From positions 1-64,000 of the IMG/VR virus record IMGVR_UViG_3300008735_000004: a DNA stretch of 64,000 nt; one strand, 5' to 3'. Below the pieces are notes generated by a model. The model made no database searches. It was not told where the DNA came from and saw nothing but the letters and a program-made list of their open reading frames with translations. A program made the position numbers and the translations under genes. Shown here in pieces: positions 31,499 to 40,390 of this stretch. Source of the stretch: a virus. Numbering within the stretch: the stretch's first letter is position 1; the number at the start of each line of letters is the position of its first letter.

Positions 31499-32073
31499 TA
31501 TTTTTTATTTTTAAGTTGCTTTAAAGCATCGCCTAAAGCAACAGAAGCTTGGTCATTGGCAGCATCTGGAAGATTTCTTTGGGCTTCGAAAGAACTTGCG
31601 TCTCCCGTTAAGAATTGGACACCTGTAATCTTTTCAACAATAGCACCCACTTTCAGTAACTGTGGTAGGGATAAATTTAACAAAGTTGTTAAATCTATCG
31701 AAGGAAATACTTTACAAATAATAGAAGACAATGCAATATTAAAATTTGTATTAATATTTACTTCAGCCCATTGTCTGATATCTTCTACTTTTGTTTGTAC
31801 TTCCTCTGCGGATGGTGTAGATTGTTTCCATATAGCTGCAGATATGCTAGATATGGAGCCCGGTTTCTTAAAGTTTGGGAGAGGGGTTGGTTCTAGAATA
31901 GCTAACAAACATGTTGATAATTCTAAATCATTTGACGTTTTATTTTCACGAAGTTCTGTTAATGCTTGAAGTTCCCATGCATTAAGAGCTCTATAGATTA
32001 TAGAATGTCCTTCAATATTTATTTGATAGACAGAACCATAAGTAGATTTCCACTGTAATAACTTATTATTCAT
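31498..32073 (-). CDS. Tail assembly chaperone-like protein 2
   Basis: A 191-residue, mostly helical protein directly upstream of the tape-measure-position gene (ATG of the latter overlaps its stop). Its N-terminal phrase YGSVYQINIEGHSIIYRALNAWE parallels YGSVKACFTGGKTYLIRMMTREE (each about residues 12-34 and 32-54) in the neighbouring 122-residue protein, so the two look like relatives. Two chaperone genes before the ruler are typical of tailed phages (T4-like and lambda G/GT). No frameshift links them here; they are separated by 79 bases and a terminator. The assignment rests on order, size and the shared N-terminal pattern. Confidence 0.55.
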   Translation of the reverse strand: MNNKLLQWKSTYGSVYQINIEGHSIIYRALNAWELQALTELRENKTSNDLELSTCLLAILEPTPLPNFKKPGSISSISAAIWKQSTPSAEEVQTKVEDIRQWAEVNINTNFNIALSSIICKVFPSIDLTTLLNLSLPQLLKVGAIVEKITGVQFLTGDASSFEAQRNLPDAANDQASVALGDALKQLKNKK

Positions 32074-32089
32074 ATTATAGATATGTCAT

Positions 32090-32124
32090 TAAACAAAAGG
32101 GGAAAGCCGAAACTTTCCCCTTTA
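32090..32124 (-). terminator. Rho-independent terminator between the two tail-chaperone-like genes
   Basis: A perfect 11-bp stem (AAAGGGGAAAG / CTTTCCCCTTT, 32096-32106 with 32113-32123) with a 6-base loop. Read on the minus strand it is followed by TTTTGTTT. It lies after the 122-residue gene, just before the start of the 191-residue gene, and would lower expression of everything downstream, including the giant genes. Confidence 0.8.
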
Positions 32125-32152
32125 TAATCGAGAATTTATAGATAATTATTTA

Positions 32153-32521
32153 TTATAATTCAATACTTTCTCGATCTTGAACGAATCCAGAAAAACGGGA
32201 AACTTCTTGAGCAAGGACAGTAGCAGAACCACCAGGTTCTTTGTCCCAATCAATAGAAGCAGGCCAGACGGTATATCGTTTTGATATTTCTGAATCTACA
32301 TCAAAATCATCATCTCCAGCAGCCATACGTTCGCTGATTTCATCTTGAAAAGAAACATATTCTTCCCTAGTCATCATACGAATTAGGTATGTTTTACCAC
32401 CGGTAAAGCATGCTTTCACACTTCCGTAATTTTCTTTTAATTCATCAATCTCTGATTGACCTGGACCATCAGATCCAAGTGGATAAGTATCAGGAATGAT
32501 GTCTTTTGCTTTTTCAGTCAT
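32153..32521 (-). CDS. Tail assembly chaperone-like protein 1
   Basis: A 122-residue acidic protein (start MTEKAKDIIPDTYPLG) with a strong AAGGAG eight bases before the ATG. The central YGSVKACFTGGKTYLIRMMTREEY resembles the small beta domain plus helix of phage tail tube/assembly chaperones, and shares wording with the next gene. The region 65-122 is acidic and helical (DDDFDVDSEISKRYTVWP). It is followed by a strong terminator, consistent with this being made in larger amounts than the ruler, as expected for a chaperone coating a long protein. The chaperone role is inferred from position and similarity to its neighbour. Confidence 0.55.
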   Translation of the reverse strand: MTEKAKDIIPDTYPLGSDGPGQSEIDELKENYGSVKACFTGGKTYLIRMMTREEYVSFQDEISERMAAGDDDFDVDSEISKRYTVWPASIDWDKEPGGSATVLAQEVSRFSGFVQDRESIEL

Positions 32522-32585
32522 TGAGATATCTCCTTAATTTAATAGTATAATTTACTAATAAAATAATATATGATGCAAGTACTTT

Positions 32586-33053
32586 TTACACTATTGGTGT
32601 AAATTCTCTTGCAACGAAATGTAGTACTTCCACTACATTCTCAGCTGATGGATGTATAGTATGATTTCTTGAAATAATATTTACACCATCTATTGTGTAT
32701 CCTTTCTGATGCTCTTCAAAATCATAGAAAGAACCAGGATCATTGTCCTTTTCGAAGCCTTCATTTTTCATGTTAATTAGTAATGAAAGTTCTTCATTCA
32801 TGAAATCAGGCAAGGTTTTATCGTTTGTTAAATTTAATACCAGTGTTCCTTGTACTAAGCCTGTGCCTCGCATTACAGTGCTATACTCATGCTCATGTGT
32901 CTTATTTCCCTTTATATCAGCACGTGTGGCCGCGTGGCTATAGATAGGGGATGCTGTTTGATTTATACTAAATTGTATGTCCACTGCATCTAATTGTTTT
33001 ACGGGGGTTGGATAGTATACATAAATATCTACGTCTATTCCTGAGAAATACAT
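32586..33053 (-). CDS. Tail tube-like paralogue (155 aa)
   Basis: A 155-residue protein starting MYFSGIDVDIYVYYPTPVKQ. It matches the plan of the tail tube gene and the tube domain of the 2259-residue protein: an opening FSG.D...., then a strand with I.FSINQ, a GTGLVQGTLVLNLTN strand pair (compare GVAGSVVMTCFDR in the tube gene), and a closing GYTIDGVNIISRNHTIHPSAE followed by a V.H.VAREF strand. It is separated from the chaperone-like gene by 64 AT-rich bases and overlaps the neighbour upstream by one base. Likely roles are a tube terminator, a baseplate-proximal tube ring (T4 gp54/gp48-like) or an additional tube ring. Homology is judged by eye. Confidence 0.5.
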   Translation of the reverse strand: MYFSGIDVDIYVYYPTPVKQLDAVDIQFSINQTASPIYSHAATRADIKGNKTHEHEYSTVMRGTGLVQGTLVLNLTNDKTLPDFMNEELSLLINMKNEGFEKDNDPGSFYDFEEHQKGYTIDGVNIISRNHTIHPSAENVVEVLHFVAREFTPIV

Positions 33054-33541
33054 TAAATAACCCTCTTTGCTACAAAGTTATAAAATTCAGAGGCGGGTGT
33101 TGCGTCGCTTGAAAAACCAGTTTGCATACCGGTAACAGTTACATCTTTTATTGTACGTTGTAAGGAAGCCTCTACTAGTTCGTATTTCTTATTTTCTTTA
33201 TTAAATTCCATTTTTCCATATTTAATTATAATATCAAAAGTATTTTGAGCAATCAACGGATCAGCACTTAGTAGGGGTGTATATGTTGTATCATCTTGTC
33301 CAGCCCTTATCAATGCATCTAAAGAAAATTCATCAGCTGTGCTAATACTGAATTGACCTTGTATTAATTTTTCTCCTAAAAGAAATTCATCAGCTAACAC
33401 AGACTTATAACCGTAAATTGGCATTTTCTGAAAAGATTCAGAATATTCTAATGTTATACTATCTGGAAGTACAGTTTTTACGGCTAATGTTTTAATAGAT
33501 ATTTCCGCATTATGGCCATTAAAATAAGTAACAGGTTCCAT
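33053..33541 (-). CDS. Tail tube-like paralogue (162 aa)
   Basis: A 162-residue beta-rich protein starting MEPVTYFNGHNAEISIKTLA. Like its neighbours it has the pattern of an initial NG.NA.I strand, a central K..QGQFSIST strand, an 'FDIIIKYG' strand (compare PPFDITLYG in the tube gene) and a closing TIKDVTVTGMQTGFSSDA...YNFVAKRV. These correspond to the tube-fold strands seen in the 200-residue tube gene. It is tiled seamlessly between the giant tube fusion and the 155-residue paralogue (single-base overlaps). Probably a tube-end or initiator ring; the exact place in the tail is not determined by sequence alone. Confidence 0.5.
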   Translation of the reverse strand: MEPVTYFNGHNAEISIKTLAVKTVLPDSITLEYSESFQKMPIYGYKSVLADEFLLGEKLIQGQFSISTADEFSLDALIRAGQDDTTYTPLLSADPLIAQNTFDIIIKYGKMEFNKENKKYELVEASLQRTIKDVTVTGMQTGFSSDATPASEFYNFVAKRVI

Positions 33542-36500
33542 TATCTATACCAACTAAATCCAGCTTTTTCACAAGTTAATTGAGTAGTATACTCTTTTTT
33601 AAAGTCAAAACGTTCGAGAGTTCCTAAGTCATTTCTTATTTCCTCTCCACAGAAACTACCATTAAAAAATTTCTTTTGATATTCTTTTTGCATTTCCATA
33701 ATTGCTTCATTTAAAGTACCGTATCTTTCAGGATTTACAAATATTTTTGGATAATCATCTTTAGCTTTTCCAGTTTCTGAGCCTATTAACCAGAAACCCC
33801 ATTGAATTAATTTTTGCGAATCTGATAGTTCTTGTAATTTTATGCCTGTTATTTTACCAGTCTTAATACTTGATTTATCGGTTATACGTGTGTCGGTTGT
33901 CCCTGGAGGAGTATTATCGCTATCCTCAGTTTCATACTCTATAGAGCCTCCTAAAGCGTTTGCTATTTCTTTATCTACGTCTACGGGATAAGTAAATACA
34001 GATTCTTCCCATTCATTACCCGCGGAAGTCCATGTATACGCTGTCCAAACATGCGGAGCAGCACAGTCACTTACATCTACATTCCCCGTCAAAATATTTC
34101 CTTGATCGTCTGCACAAATACCTCTGGAAAGACACATCGTCCTGTCATTATTGTAGACAGTAGCGGAACAAGTACCAGCACCTTCACAATCTTCCGGGTT
34201 AATCCATTGAGCATCACTACAGAGTCCAGGATGATCTTGACATTCAGACCGAGTTAGATGACTTAAATCTACTTGGGTATTCGTACAATTACCAGCTTCC
34301 CATGCTTCCCCTGTATTAATACGCAATGTACCGTCATTAACATTAACTGCTAGTTCCCAATCTTTTTTATATTTTTCATCTAGATCCGAGTCCCATTCAA
34401 CAGCATCTGAGTTTAATCTAGCAGTCATAACGTAGCCTGCTTTTGTATAAGCAATTTCAGGATTATAATATTCAATAAATTTGTATCCAACTTCCAAGCT
34501 ATAATTATTATTATTATTATCTGACATATAAATAGCAGGATCTAGTTCAACGGGCGTATCTTCTGTACCTTCTGGATGAAGACCTGCATGATAAAATAAT
34601 CTACGCAATGGATCAGCTTTTGTTATTTTTTCATTACCTATATTATAATCTACAATGTCTGTAGCCTTACAGTAGCCCCCTTCCCAGGCTTTGTCCATTG
34701 CTAATCCCCAATCTTTGTTTGTGAGAGAGTACTCTGTAGTATCACCGGGGGTTACAAAGTTTACACTTTCTATTTTATCTAAATTATATTTAGTTTTCTC
34801 TTTTGTTACCATTATTGGAACTTCAGTTTCTAATGCAAAATCTCCTTTTATAGGCATTTCGGGCCATATCTCTCCACTATCATGAAGATAAGTTATAGAT
34901 ATAGGCAAAGGATTAGCCATATACTTAAAGGTATATGCTAAGTTTATTGTATCAGAAACTAGCGGTATATGTTGAATTCCGAAAGTAAAAGTATCCGGTG
35001 GATTATTTACATCACTATAATCTGTTATATCAAACATAGTTAAATCTGCTATATCAGAACCTTGAATATCATCCCATTCTTGTCTATCGGGTTTACTCGT
35101 TATTTCTATCTCTCTAATAGAAGTTCCTGACCATGTATCAGAAGACCAATCAACAAAGTCATCATATTCTGTTTCTGGAATAATTACTGCATAATCTACT
35201 CCTAACAGCTCAGAATAATTTGGTATTTGAGCAGTTCCTTCTAGCATATTAATTCCCATTCCTTCTTCATCTGAGGTATCCCATACTTCTGAAGCAGGAA
35301 ACGAGGGAAGATCATATGTAAACGATATAGAACGAATAACGTCGTCTTTAAAATGAGCATTTGCCGTTGCTTTTACATGTCCCCTGGGGGCAGAGTCAAT
35401 TCCCCAGATACCATTCCATATAGATTCTAGCCAACTTGTTGCATCTTCTTTTACTAAAAGTGGTATATTATTTATGGTTGCTTTCCAATTTCCAGCATTA
35501 TCCTGCGCGGGGGTTGTTACGGTAATTGGATTTACACCATCAGCCCCTGTTTCCTGTAATAACTCGATTAGACCTTTTGAGTTCTCACAGCGTAATTGTA
35601 AATAATCTCTCCAATTATTTACAGCTCCAGCTCCCTTAATACTGTCCCAATCCCAATCATGGTAAGTACCATCATTGTGTAAAAATAGTGGTTTATATGC
35701 GCCAAAATCTAATTCAATGCTGGTTTGAGTTTCATCGGTTGGGTCAAAATTAAAAGCTTCATAATTTACTTTAATAGAAATTGGAGAAAAAGTACCATTA
35801 GTATCCTTCCATTTATATGTGTAATCTGCTGTGATTTCATAAGCAGCATCATTTTCTTTAATTGGAATATTTTTTATTTTGAATTTCCACTCAGAGCCAT
35901 CAGCTGCTGATAAATCTTCTATATTATTTGTATCCCACTGTATCCCATCTAATTTAATAATAGGTTCTGTTGTTAATTCATAATGAGTTAATCCATCCGG
36001 GTTAAGTACAGAAGGAGTTAAAGTAATTTCTTTTTCAAATGTATTGGTAGGTTGAGGAGGTGTTTCGTTGTTTAAATATTGTTTATAGGTTACTTCCATT
36101 TGCCCGAAGTCTGCATAAGAATGATTAAAGTCTAAACTAACTTGAATAGGATCTACAGGAAGATGAATTAATTTTTCATGAATATCAGCTATATCAACGG
36201 TAATACCAGTAGCACTTACAGTAATATCTCTATCAGTTGCTTCAGCCGGATAAGTCCACCACATATTTCCTGCAGAAGTCCATACATTCGGTTTCCATTG
36301 ATATTGAGTAAATGTGGCAGGTTTCCATGTATATTGTTTCCATGTATTAGCTTTCCATTCATTTTGATTCCATACTGCGGGTTGCCAGGTGTGGGATTCC
36401 CATATTAAATCACTAGCTGTCCATGCAGTTGTATCTGGTACCCATGTAAAATATGTCCAATCTCCTCCATAATTGGTACAAGTAGTTTCATCAGGTGCAC

Positions 36501-39500
36501 CTATTGTATCACCAGTAACAGGATCTACACAAGCACCTGCTGCTTCACAATCTGTACGATTTGTATAGGAAGGTCCTCCACTACATGCCCCAACATTATC
36601 TAAACAACCCGTTTGATTATTATTATATAGAGAATCAACACAATACCCACCTATTACTGCTTCACAAGAACCTTGATCAGTATACTGAGGGTATATATCT
36701 CCATTACTGTTAACACAAGTTCCCTCAGTCACACAAGCGTTCTCTGTAGTGAAAGTTGCTGATAAATCTTCGCCTTCATAGTTAAAACAACTACCTATTA
36801 TATTACAGGCAGCTTCTGTCATCTGGCCATGTTGAATTTCTCCATTCAGAGACACACAATTACCCTCAGCTATGCAATTACCTTCTGTGGTTAAAGTTTC
36901 TACTTCTGCTCCTACGCTATCTAAACAAATACCAGCTACTGTACATAGATTTTCTGCAGTACCTCCTGATAACTTTTCGCCTGTATAATCAAAACAATCT
37001 CCTTCAGCGATACAACTAGTTTCATCAGATAACCCAAGTACTACCTCAGTTTCTTGATCTAAACAAGCACCTATAGCATCACAAACTGTTTTAGTGGTAT
37101 TATAAGTGAATGTGTTGCCATCCGGATGTGCACAATTACCGCGCTCTTCACAAGTAGTTTGAGTAGTGTGCGGTCCGTAGTCTCCTGAGTCACACCATCC
37201 CGAGTCTTCACTTAAAGTGGTACATCCGCTTTTATCGTTTTCATAGGTTGTAGTGGCGTAGTCCTGAATACTTGAATGTTCTGATGCATTAGAACAAGTT
37301 CCCTCGGCCACACAATCTGCATAATTATCCCAATCTGGATTAGTGCAAGCCGTGAAAGATGGGAAATTTAGAGTAACTTTATTATTACCGCCCCAACCAT
37401 CTATAAAATAGTTATAATGATCTCCTACGTCTACTCCTTCTTCTGATTTAATTGGAAAAGTATAAGTTCCCGTCAAAATAGAACTTGTCCACTCTAATTG
37501 AGTAATATCAAATTCATAGGGATCAGTACTTTCTATAGGATCGTATATCCCCAGGATAGTTACACCATTTTCTCCAGGAGTAAATTCGATTGTCCCTGCC
37601 GCAGGAGTATATTCTTTGTTTAGAATACTATTAGCTTGTGAGGCAATATCATTGGAGAAATAATTCATAGCTGTATTTTCATCAAATTCTGCCTTAACAA
37701 CTTCTGTAATAGATTCTATATACTGAACAGTATCTGGAAAAAATAATGTGGTGCCATAAGGACCTACCATTCCATCCATTGAGGTATGTTGTTCTTGTGG
37801 GATAAATCCACTTTTTACATTACTTTCGGAATATGTTTCTGAAAGAGTATCTAGAAATCCTTCTACAGCAAATGTTGTATTATAATTACTAAAATCTTGA
37901 GTATGATTTGAAATTATTAAATTTGCATAAATACCTGTTACCGCCCCGGATGGATCTGTAATAGTGCATTGCTCTTCTGAAATAGATAATTTTTGATTTG
38001 GAGTAGTAATCTCAAAAGCTTCTGTTGCTACATCTGCTGTAATATTTTCCGAAGATGCACTTTGAGTTAGGTCTCTTTCTCCCTCTGCTGTTATATCTTG
38101 TATTGCAGGAGAAGGAACTAATACACCTACAACGCTAGCATTAGCACCATAAGTTTCTAATTTGCCTAGGGGATCATATGTAATAATTTTATCTGTCAGA
38201 TCAATGGGTGTCCCTGCGTCTATTAATTCTACTTTTATACTTTTTCTAACTTCTTCTAATGCACTACTATGCCAGTATTTTGCAGACATTAAAGGACCGC
38301 TTGTAAGGTCATCTTTAATAATACCTGGAAGACTAAATCTCATACTTTTTTGATCTAAGTTTCCTACGGCATCATTTGATAATTCATTCCAAGTATGACC
38401 CGCCTCTATGCATTCAGCTTCAGAAGTAAGGGAAATATCACTGCAAGATGCCTCAGCAGTACTTGATTGATACACTTTTTCTTGTGTAGCTACTTTTAAT
38501 TCTAAGTTACTTGAGTATTCTTTTATTAAATCTTCTGATTTTACGTAAGCATCATCGGTACCCCCAAGTGTTACTCTAATCAAAGTATTATCATCTGGGT
38601 TTTCATCGGCAAATACATAATCATCAGCTGGATCTATGCTGTTAACTTTTTCAACTAGAAGATCGCCTAAAGAACAGTATGCCTTTATGTAATCTGCCCC
38701 AGGTGATCCTAAAATATTCCAGTCCTCTCTAATAGGAAACTCATTAGTATTAAAGTAGTATTTACCTTCTCCTTTATTTAATTTATACTTAGTATTTGTA
38801 TATGTTACATGGGGCGCAGCTTCTGCTGCTTCTGTAATCCAAGTATATTTTGGCCCTTTAATATTAAAAAATTCATGAACACCAAACTTATTGCCCCAGC
38901 CAGGTATAGGATGTTTCTCCGTAGTTAAATAAGCTTTATCCATAATTAGAAAACGAGCATCTACTCCATCTATTTGAGCATTGTTTTCTTGTCCTGTAGC
39001 ATTTACAAAATCAAAGGTACTAAGAGGGTTGAGAGAGGTCTCTGTAAGGGTCGTGCGGGAATCACTATTAGGGCCCGTAGTGTAAATTCCAGAAGGATCT
39101 ATGGAGGATATATAAGTCGGTGTAGCATTCACGCCATTTTTAATAGAAATACTTGGAGTTCTGTTAGGGTCATCAAAATAGGGAGGTACCTTTTCAGGTC
39201 TAACGTAAACTCTAAAAGCTTTCCAATTATCATCTGTTGAGTCCATATAAACTGAAGATCCATCAGGATTACCCACGAAGTTAGAAATTTCATCTTCTAA
39301 GAGTTCTTTAGTTTCAGCCCATGTTCCGGGGGAGGCTCCACTTCCAGCCTCATCTGCTTCACACTTAGCTCTAGTATTATTAGCAGGATCATCAGTAGAG
39401 CCGCTACAAGTTCCTGGTATTCTATTAATAGACACATCAAAAGAGCCGGCAAATTCTCTTGGAGCCTCTGTCCAGAATGTTAAGGGTACTACTTCAACTC

Positions 39501-40320
39501 TAGTATTACTCCATATAAATTCTTCTGGTTTTTGAATATTATAAAAAGTTTCACCTTTTTCATATCCAAATAATCTATAAGGCTCAGCAGGTACAATTTC
39601 TATAGGAGAATTAGAAGGAGCATCAATTGATTCAGGAATAGAGGTATCGGGTACATCAGTGGGTCGTAAGTATTCTAAATCTTCAGCCACATATTGGAAG
39701 GTTGTTTCTAAATATGCTTCATCAGTGCCTGTTACTACGCCTTCATCAACTAGGCGAACATTTTTAATTAGCATTTTGGATAATACTTGTTCGTCAGAAT
39801 CCTGTCTACTTAGTTTACTTTTTCCACCAACAAAGCCATCTCCTATGGATTTTTCTTCTTTGAAAAGAAGCATAATATCAAAAGGTGGAATTTCATCGGA
39901 AAAGGCAATCTCTCCGTTTTCTAAACTAGAGGTATCACCATATACTAAGTTATTGCTCCTATATCCTGCTTGATTGGAAGCAATTAGTTCATAGAAGCCT
40001 GCTCTATCAAAATTAACAAGAACAATACTTCCAGCGATTGTTCTTGTTCCTTTAGTATATGATTTAGCAGAAGCTTCTCCTAAGCGTCTAACTGGTGCCT
40101 TGTCCCTGTGTACGGAACAACTGATAGCCGCTAAGTTTGTAATTGGGATATAAGCTTCCTTACTTATTTTACCATAAGTAAGAATAGAAGCATTGACATC
40201 AGCTCCAGAGAAAGCTATGTTTCGTCTGGGAGGTGCAGGCATATAAACAGAACCTGCTACTCGTTGTTCCGCTACTGTTTCTTGATCAACAGGAATTGTT
40301 TTATTGGTATTATTTGCCAT
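33541..40320 (-). CDS. Giant tail protein: tail-tube domain fused to a Cys- and Trp-repeat-rich body (2259 aa)
   Basis: Residues about 28-235 are clearly related to the adjacent tail tube gene: FSGADVNASI, ISCSVHRDKAPVRRLG, GTRTIAGSIVLVNFDRAGFYELI, EIPPFDIMLLF, YLETTFQYVAEDLEYLRP. The next 750 residues are beta-rich and unrecognised, with two isolated Cys motifs near 305 and 640. Residues 992-1288 form about 13 tandem Cys repeats, 1289-1355 a Trp-rich run, then more beta domains, a second Cys cluster (about 2009-2114) ending in a Trp run, and a final motif that closes the protein (TTQLTCEKAGFSWYR). No signal peptide. The tube domain implies it is built into the tail tube or its end; the long body may project as decoration or fibres, or lie in the lumen (inference). 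The gene follows the tube gene after 70 bases containing a perfect hairpin. Confidence 0.7.
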   Translation of the reverse strand: MANNTNKTIPVDQETVAEQRVAGSVYMPAPPRRNIAFSGADVNASILTYGKISKEAYIPITNLAAISCSVHRDKAPVRRLGEASAKSYTKGTRTIAGSIVLVNFDRAGFYELIASNQAGYRSNNLVYGDTSSLENGEIAFSDEIPPFDIMLLFKEEKSIGDGFVGGKSKLSRQDSDEQVLSKMLIKNVRLVDEGVVTGTDEAYLETTFQYVAEDLEYLRPTDVPDTSIPESIDAPSNSPIEIVPAEPYRLFGYEKGETFYNIQKPEEFIWSNTRVEVVPLTFWTEAPREFAGSFDVSINRIPGTCSGSTDDPANNTRAKCEADEAGSGASPGTWAETKELLEDEISNFVGNPDGSSVYMDSTDDNWKAFRVYVRPEKVPPYFDDPNRTPSISIKNGVNATPTYISSIDPSGIYTTGPNSDSRTTLTETSLNPLSTFDFVNATGQENNAQIDGVDARFLIMDKAYLTTEKHPIPGWGNKFGVHEFFNIKGPKYTWITEAAEAAPHVTYTNTKYKLNKGEGKYYFNTNEFPIREDWNILGSPGADYIKAYCSLGDLLVEKVNSIDPADDYVFADENPDDNTLIRVTLGGTDDAYVKSEDLIKEYSSNLELKVATQEKVYQSSTAEASCSDISLTSEAECIEAGHTWNELSNDAVGNLDQKSMRFSLPGIIKDDLTSGPLMSAKYWHSSALEEVRKSIKVELIDAGTPIDLTDKIITYDPLGKLETYGANASVVGVLVPSPAIQDITAEGERDLTQSASSENITADVATEAFEITTPNQKLSISEEQCTITDPSGAVTGIYANLIISNHTQDFSNYNTTFAVEGFLDTLSETYSESNVKSGFIPQEQHTSMDGMVGPYGTTLFFPDTVQYIESITEVVKAEFDENTAMNYFSNDIASQANSILNKEYTPAAGTIEFTPGENGVTILGIYDPIESTDPYEFDITQLEWTSSILTGTYTFPIKSEEGVDVGDHYNYFIDGWGGNNKVTLNFPSFTACTNPDWDNYADCVAEGTCSNASEHSSIQDYATTTYENDKSGCTTLSEDSGWCDSGDYGPHTTQTTCEERGNCAHPDGNTFTYNTTKTVCDAIGACLDQETEVVLGLSDETSCIAEGDCFDYTGEKLSGGTAENLCTVAGICLDSVGAEVETLTTEGNCIAEGNCVSLNGEIQHGQMTEAACNIIGSCFNYEGEDLSATFTTENACVTEGTCVNSNGDIYPQYTDQGSCEAVIGGYCVDSLYNNNQTGCLDNVGACSGGPSYTNRTDCEAAGACVDPVTGDTIGAPDETTCTNYGGDWTYFTWVPDTTAWTASDLIWESHTWQPAVWNQNEWKANTWKQYTWKPATFTQYQWKPNVWTSAGNMWWTYPAEATDRDITVSATGITVDIADIHEKLIHLPVDPIQVSLDFNHSYADFGQMEVTYKQYLNNETPPQPTNTFEKEITLTPSVLNPDGLTHYELTTEPIIKLDGIQWDTNNIEDLSAADGSEWKFKIKNIPIKENDAAYEITADYTYKWKDTNGTFSPISIKVNYEAFNFDPTDETQTSIELDFGAYKPLFLHNDGTYHDWDWDSIKGAGAVNNWRDYLQLRCENSKGLIELLQETGADGVNPITVTTPAQDNAGNWKATINNIPLLVKEDATSWLESIWNGIWGIDSAPRGHVKATANAHFKDDVIRSISFTYDLPSFPASEVWDTSDEEGMGINMLEGTAQIPNYSELLGVDYAVIIPETEYDDFVDWSSDTWSGTSIREIEITSKPDRQEWDDIQGSDIADLTMFDITDYSDVNNPPDTFTFGIQHIPLVSDTINLAYTFKYMANPLPISITYLHDSGEIWPEMPIKGDFALETEVPIMVTKEKTKYNLDKIESVNFVTPGDTTEYSLTNKDWGLAMDKAWEGGYCKATDIVDYNIGNEKITKADPLRRLFYHAGLHPEGTEDTPVELDPAIYMSDNNNNNYSLEVGYKFIEYYNPEIAYTKAGYVMTARLNSDAVEWDSDLDEKYKKDWELAVNVNDGTLRINTGEAWEAGNCTNTQVDLSHLTRSECQDHPGLCSDAQWINPEDCEGAGTCSATVYNNDRTMCLSRGICADDQGNILTGNVDVSDCAAPHVWTAYTWTSAGNEWEESVFTYPVDVDKEIANALGGSIEYETEDSDNTPPGTTDTRITDKSSIKTGKITGIKLQELSDSQKLIQWGFWLIGSETGKAKDDYPKIFVNPERYGTLNEAIMEMQKEYQKKFFNGSFCGEEIRNDLGTLERFDFKKEYTTQLTCEKAGFSWYR
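36250..36456 (-). repeat. Trp-rich short-period protein repeat
   Basis: Codes for residues about 1289-1355 of the giant tail protein. Trp recurs every 4-7 residues (TWQPAVWNQNEWKANTW KQYTWKP...), with a loose period of about 5 (W-K/Q-x-x-x). A shorter version, VWTAYTWTSAGNEW, follows the second Cys cluster of the same protein, and WNEFTWDKYRW occurs in the left-edge gene next to its Cys motifs, so Trp runs and Cys motifs travel together. Confidence 0.7.
36457..37347 (-). repeat. About 13 tandem Cys-pair protein repeats inside the giant tail protein
   Basis: Codes for residues 992-1288. The unit is C-x(11-23)-C-x(3-5)-G-x, with [T/S] three to four residues before the second Cys, and the next unit's Cys follows at once (for example CLDSVGAEVETLTTEGNC IAEGN, then CVSLNGEIQHGQMTEAAC NIIGS). 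Units are about 22-26 residues. The array ends in C-TNYGGDW, restoring the Trp seen in single-copy versions elsewhere. Units differ considerably at the DNA level, so the array is not a recent slippage product. Confidence 0.85.
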
Positions 40321-40332
40321 TTAAGATATGTT

Positions 40333-40366
40333 AAGATATGGGACAGAGGATTCCATCCCATATCTT
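40333..40366 (-). other. Perfect RNA hairpin between tail tube gene and giant tail gene
   Basis: An 11-bp perfect stem (AAGATATGGGA 40333-40343 with TCCCATATCTT 40356-40366) and a 12-base loop. It lies in the 70-base gap after the tube gene, 13 bases before the ATG of the 2259-residue gene. On the minus strand it is not followed by a T-run (AACATATCTTAAATGG instead), so it is not a standard terminator. It may protect the 3' end of the tube message, act as a processing site, or limit translation of the giant gene. The arm sequence TTAAGATATG is repeated directly at 40321-40330. Confidence 0.7.
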
Positions 40367-40390
40367 ATGTTTAGACTTGTGTTCAGTTTC

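Noticed and set aside
31427-31969. 180-residue plus-strand open frame
   Set aside because: Lies wholly opposite the chaperone-like gene and the start of the tape-measure-position gene, with no domain sense; an antisense shadow.
32073-32521. Programmed -1 frameshift joining the two chaperone-like genes
   Set aside because: The genes are separated by 79 bases with a terminator and each has its own start; no slippery heptamer near the end of the first gene was seen.
32522-32585. Sigma-70-type promoter before the 122-residue gene (TTGCAT ... TATACT)
   Set aside because: Spacing between the boxes is about 23 bases, too long for a normal promoter; AT-rich sequence gives such boxes easily.
36457-37347. 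Cys array as EGF domains or zinc fingers
   Set aside because: EGF needs six Cys per unit and zinc fingers need paired CxxC/H sets; here there is one Cys pair per unit with long variable spacing.
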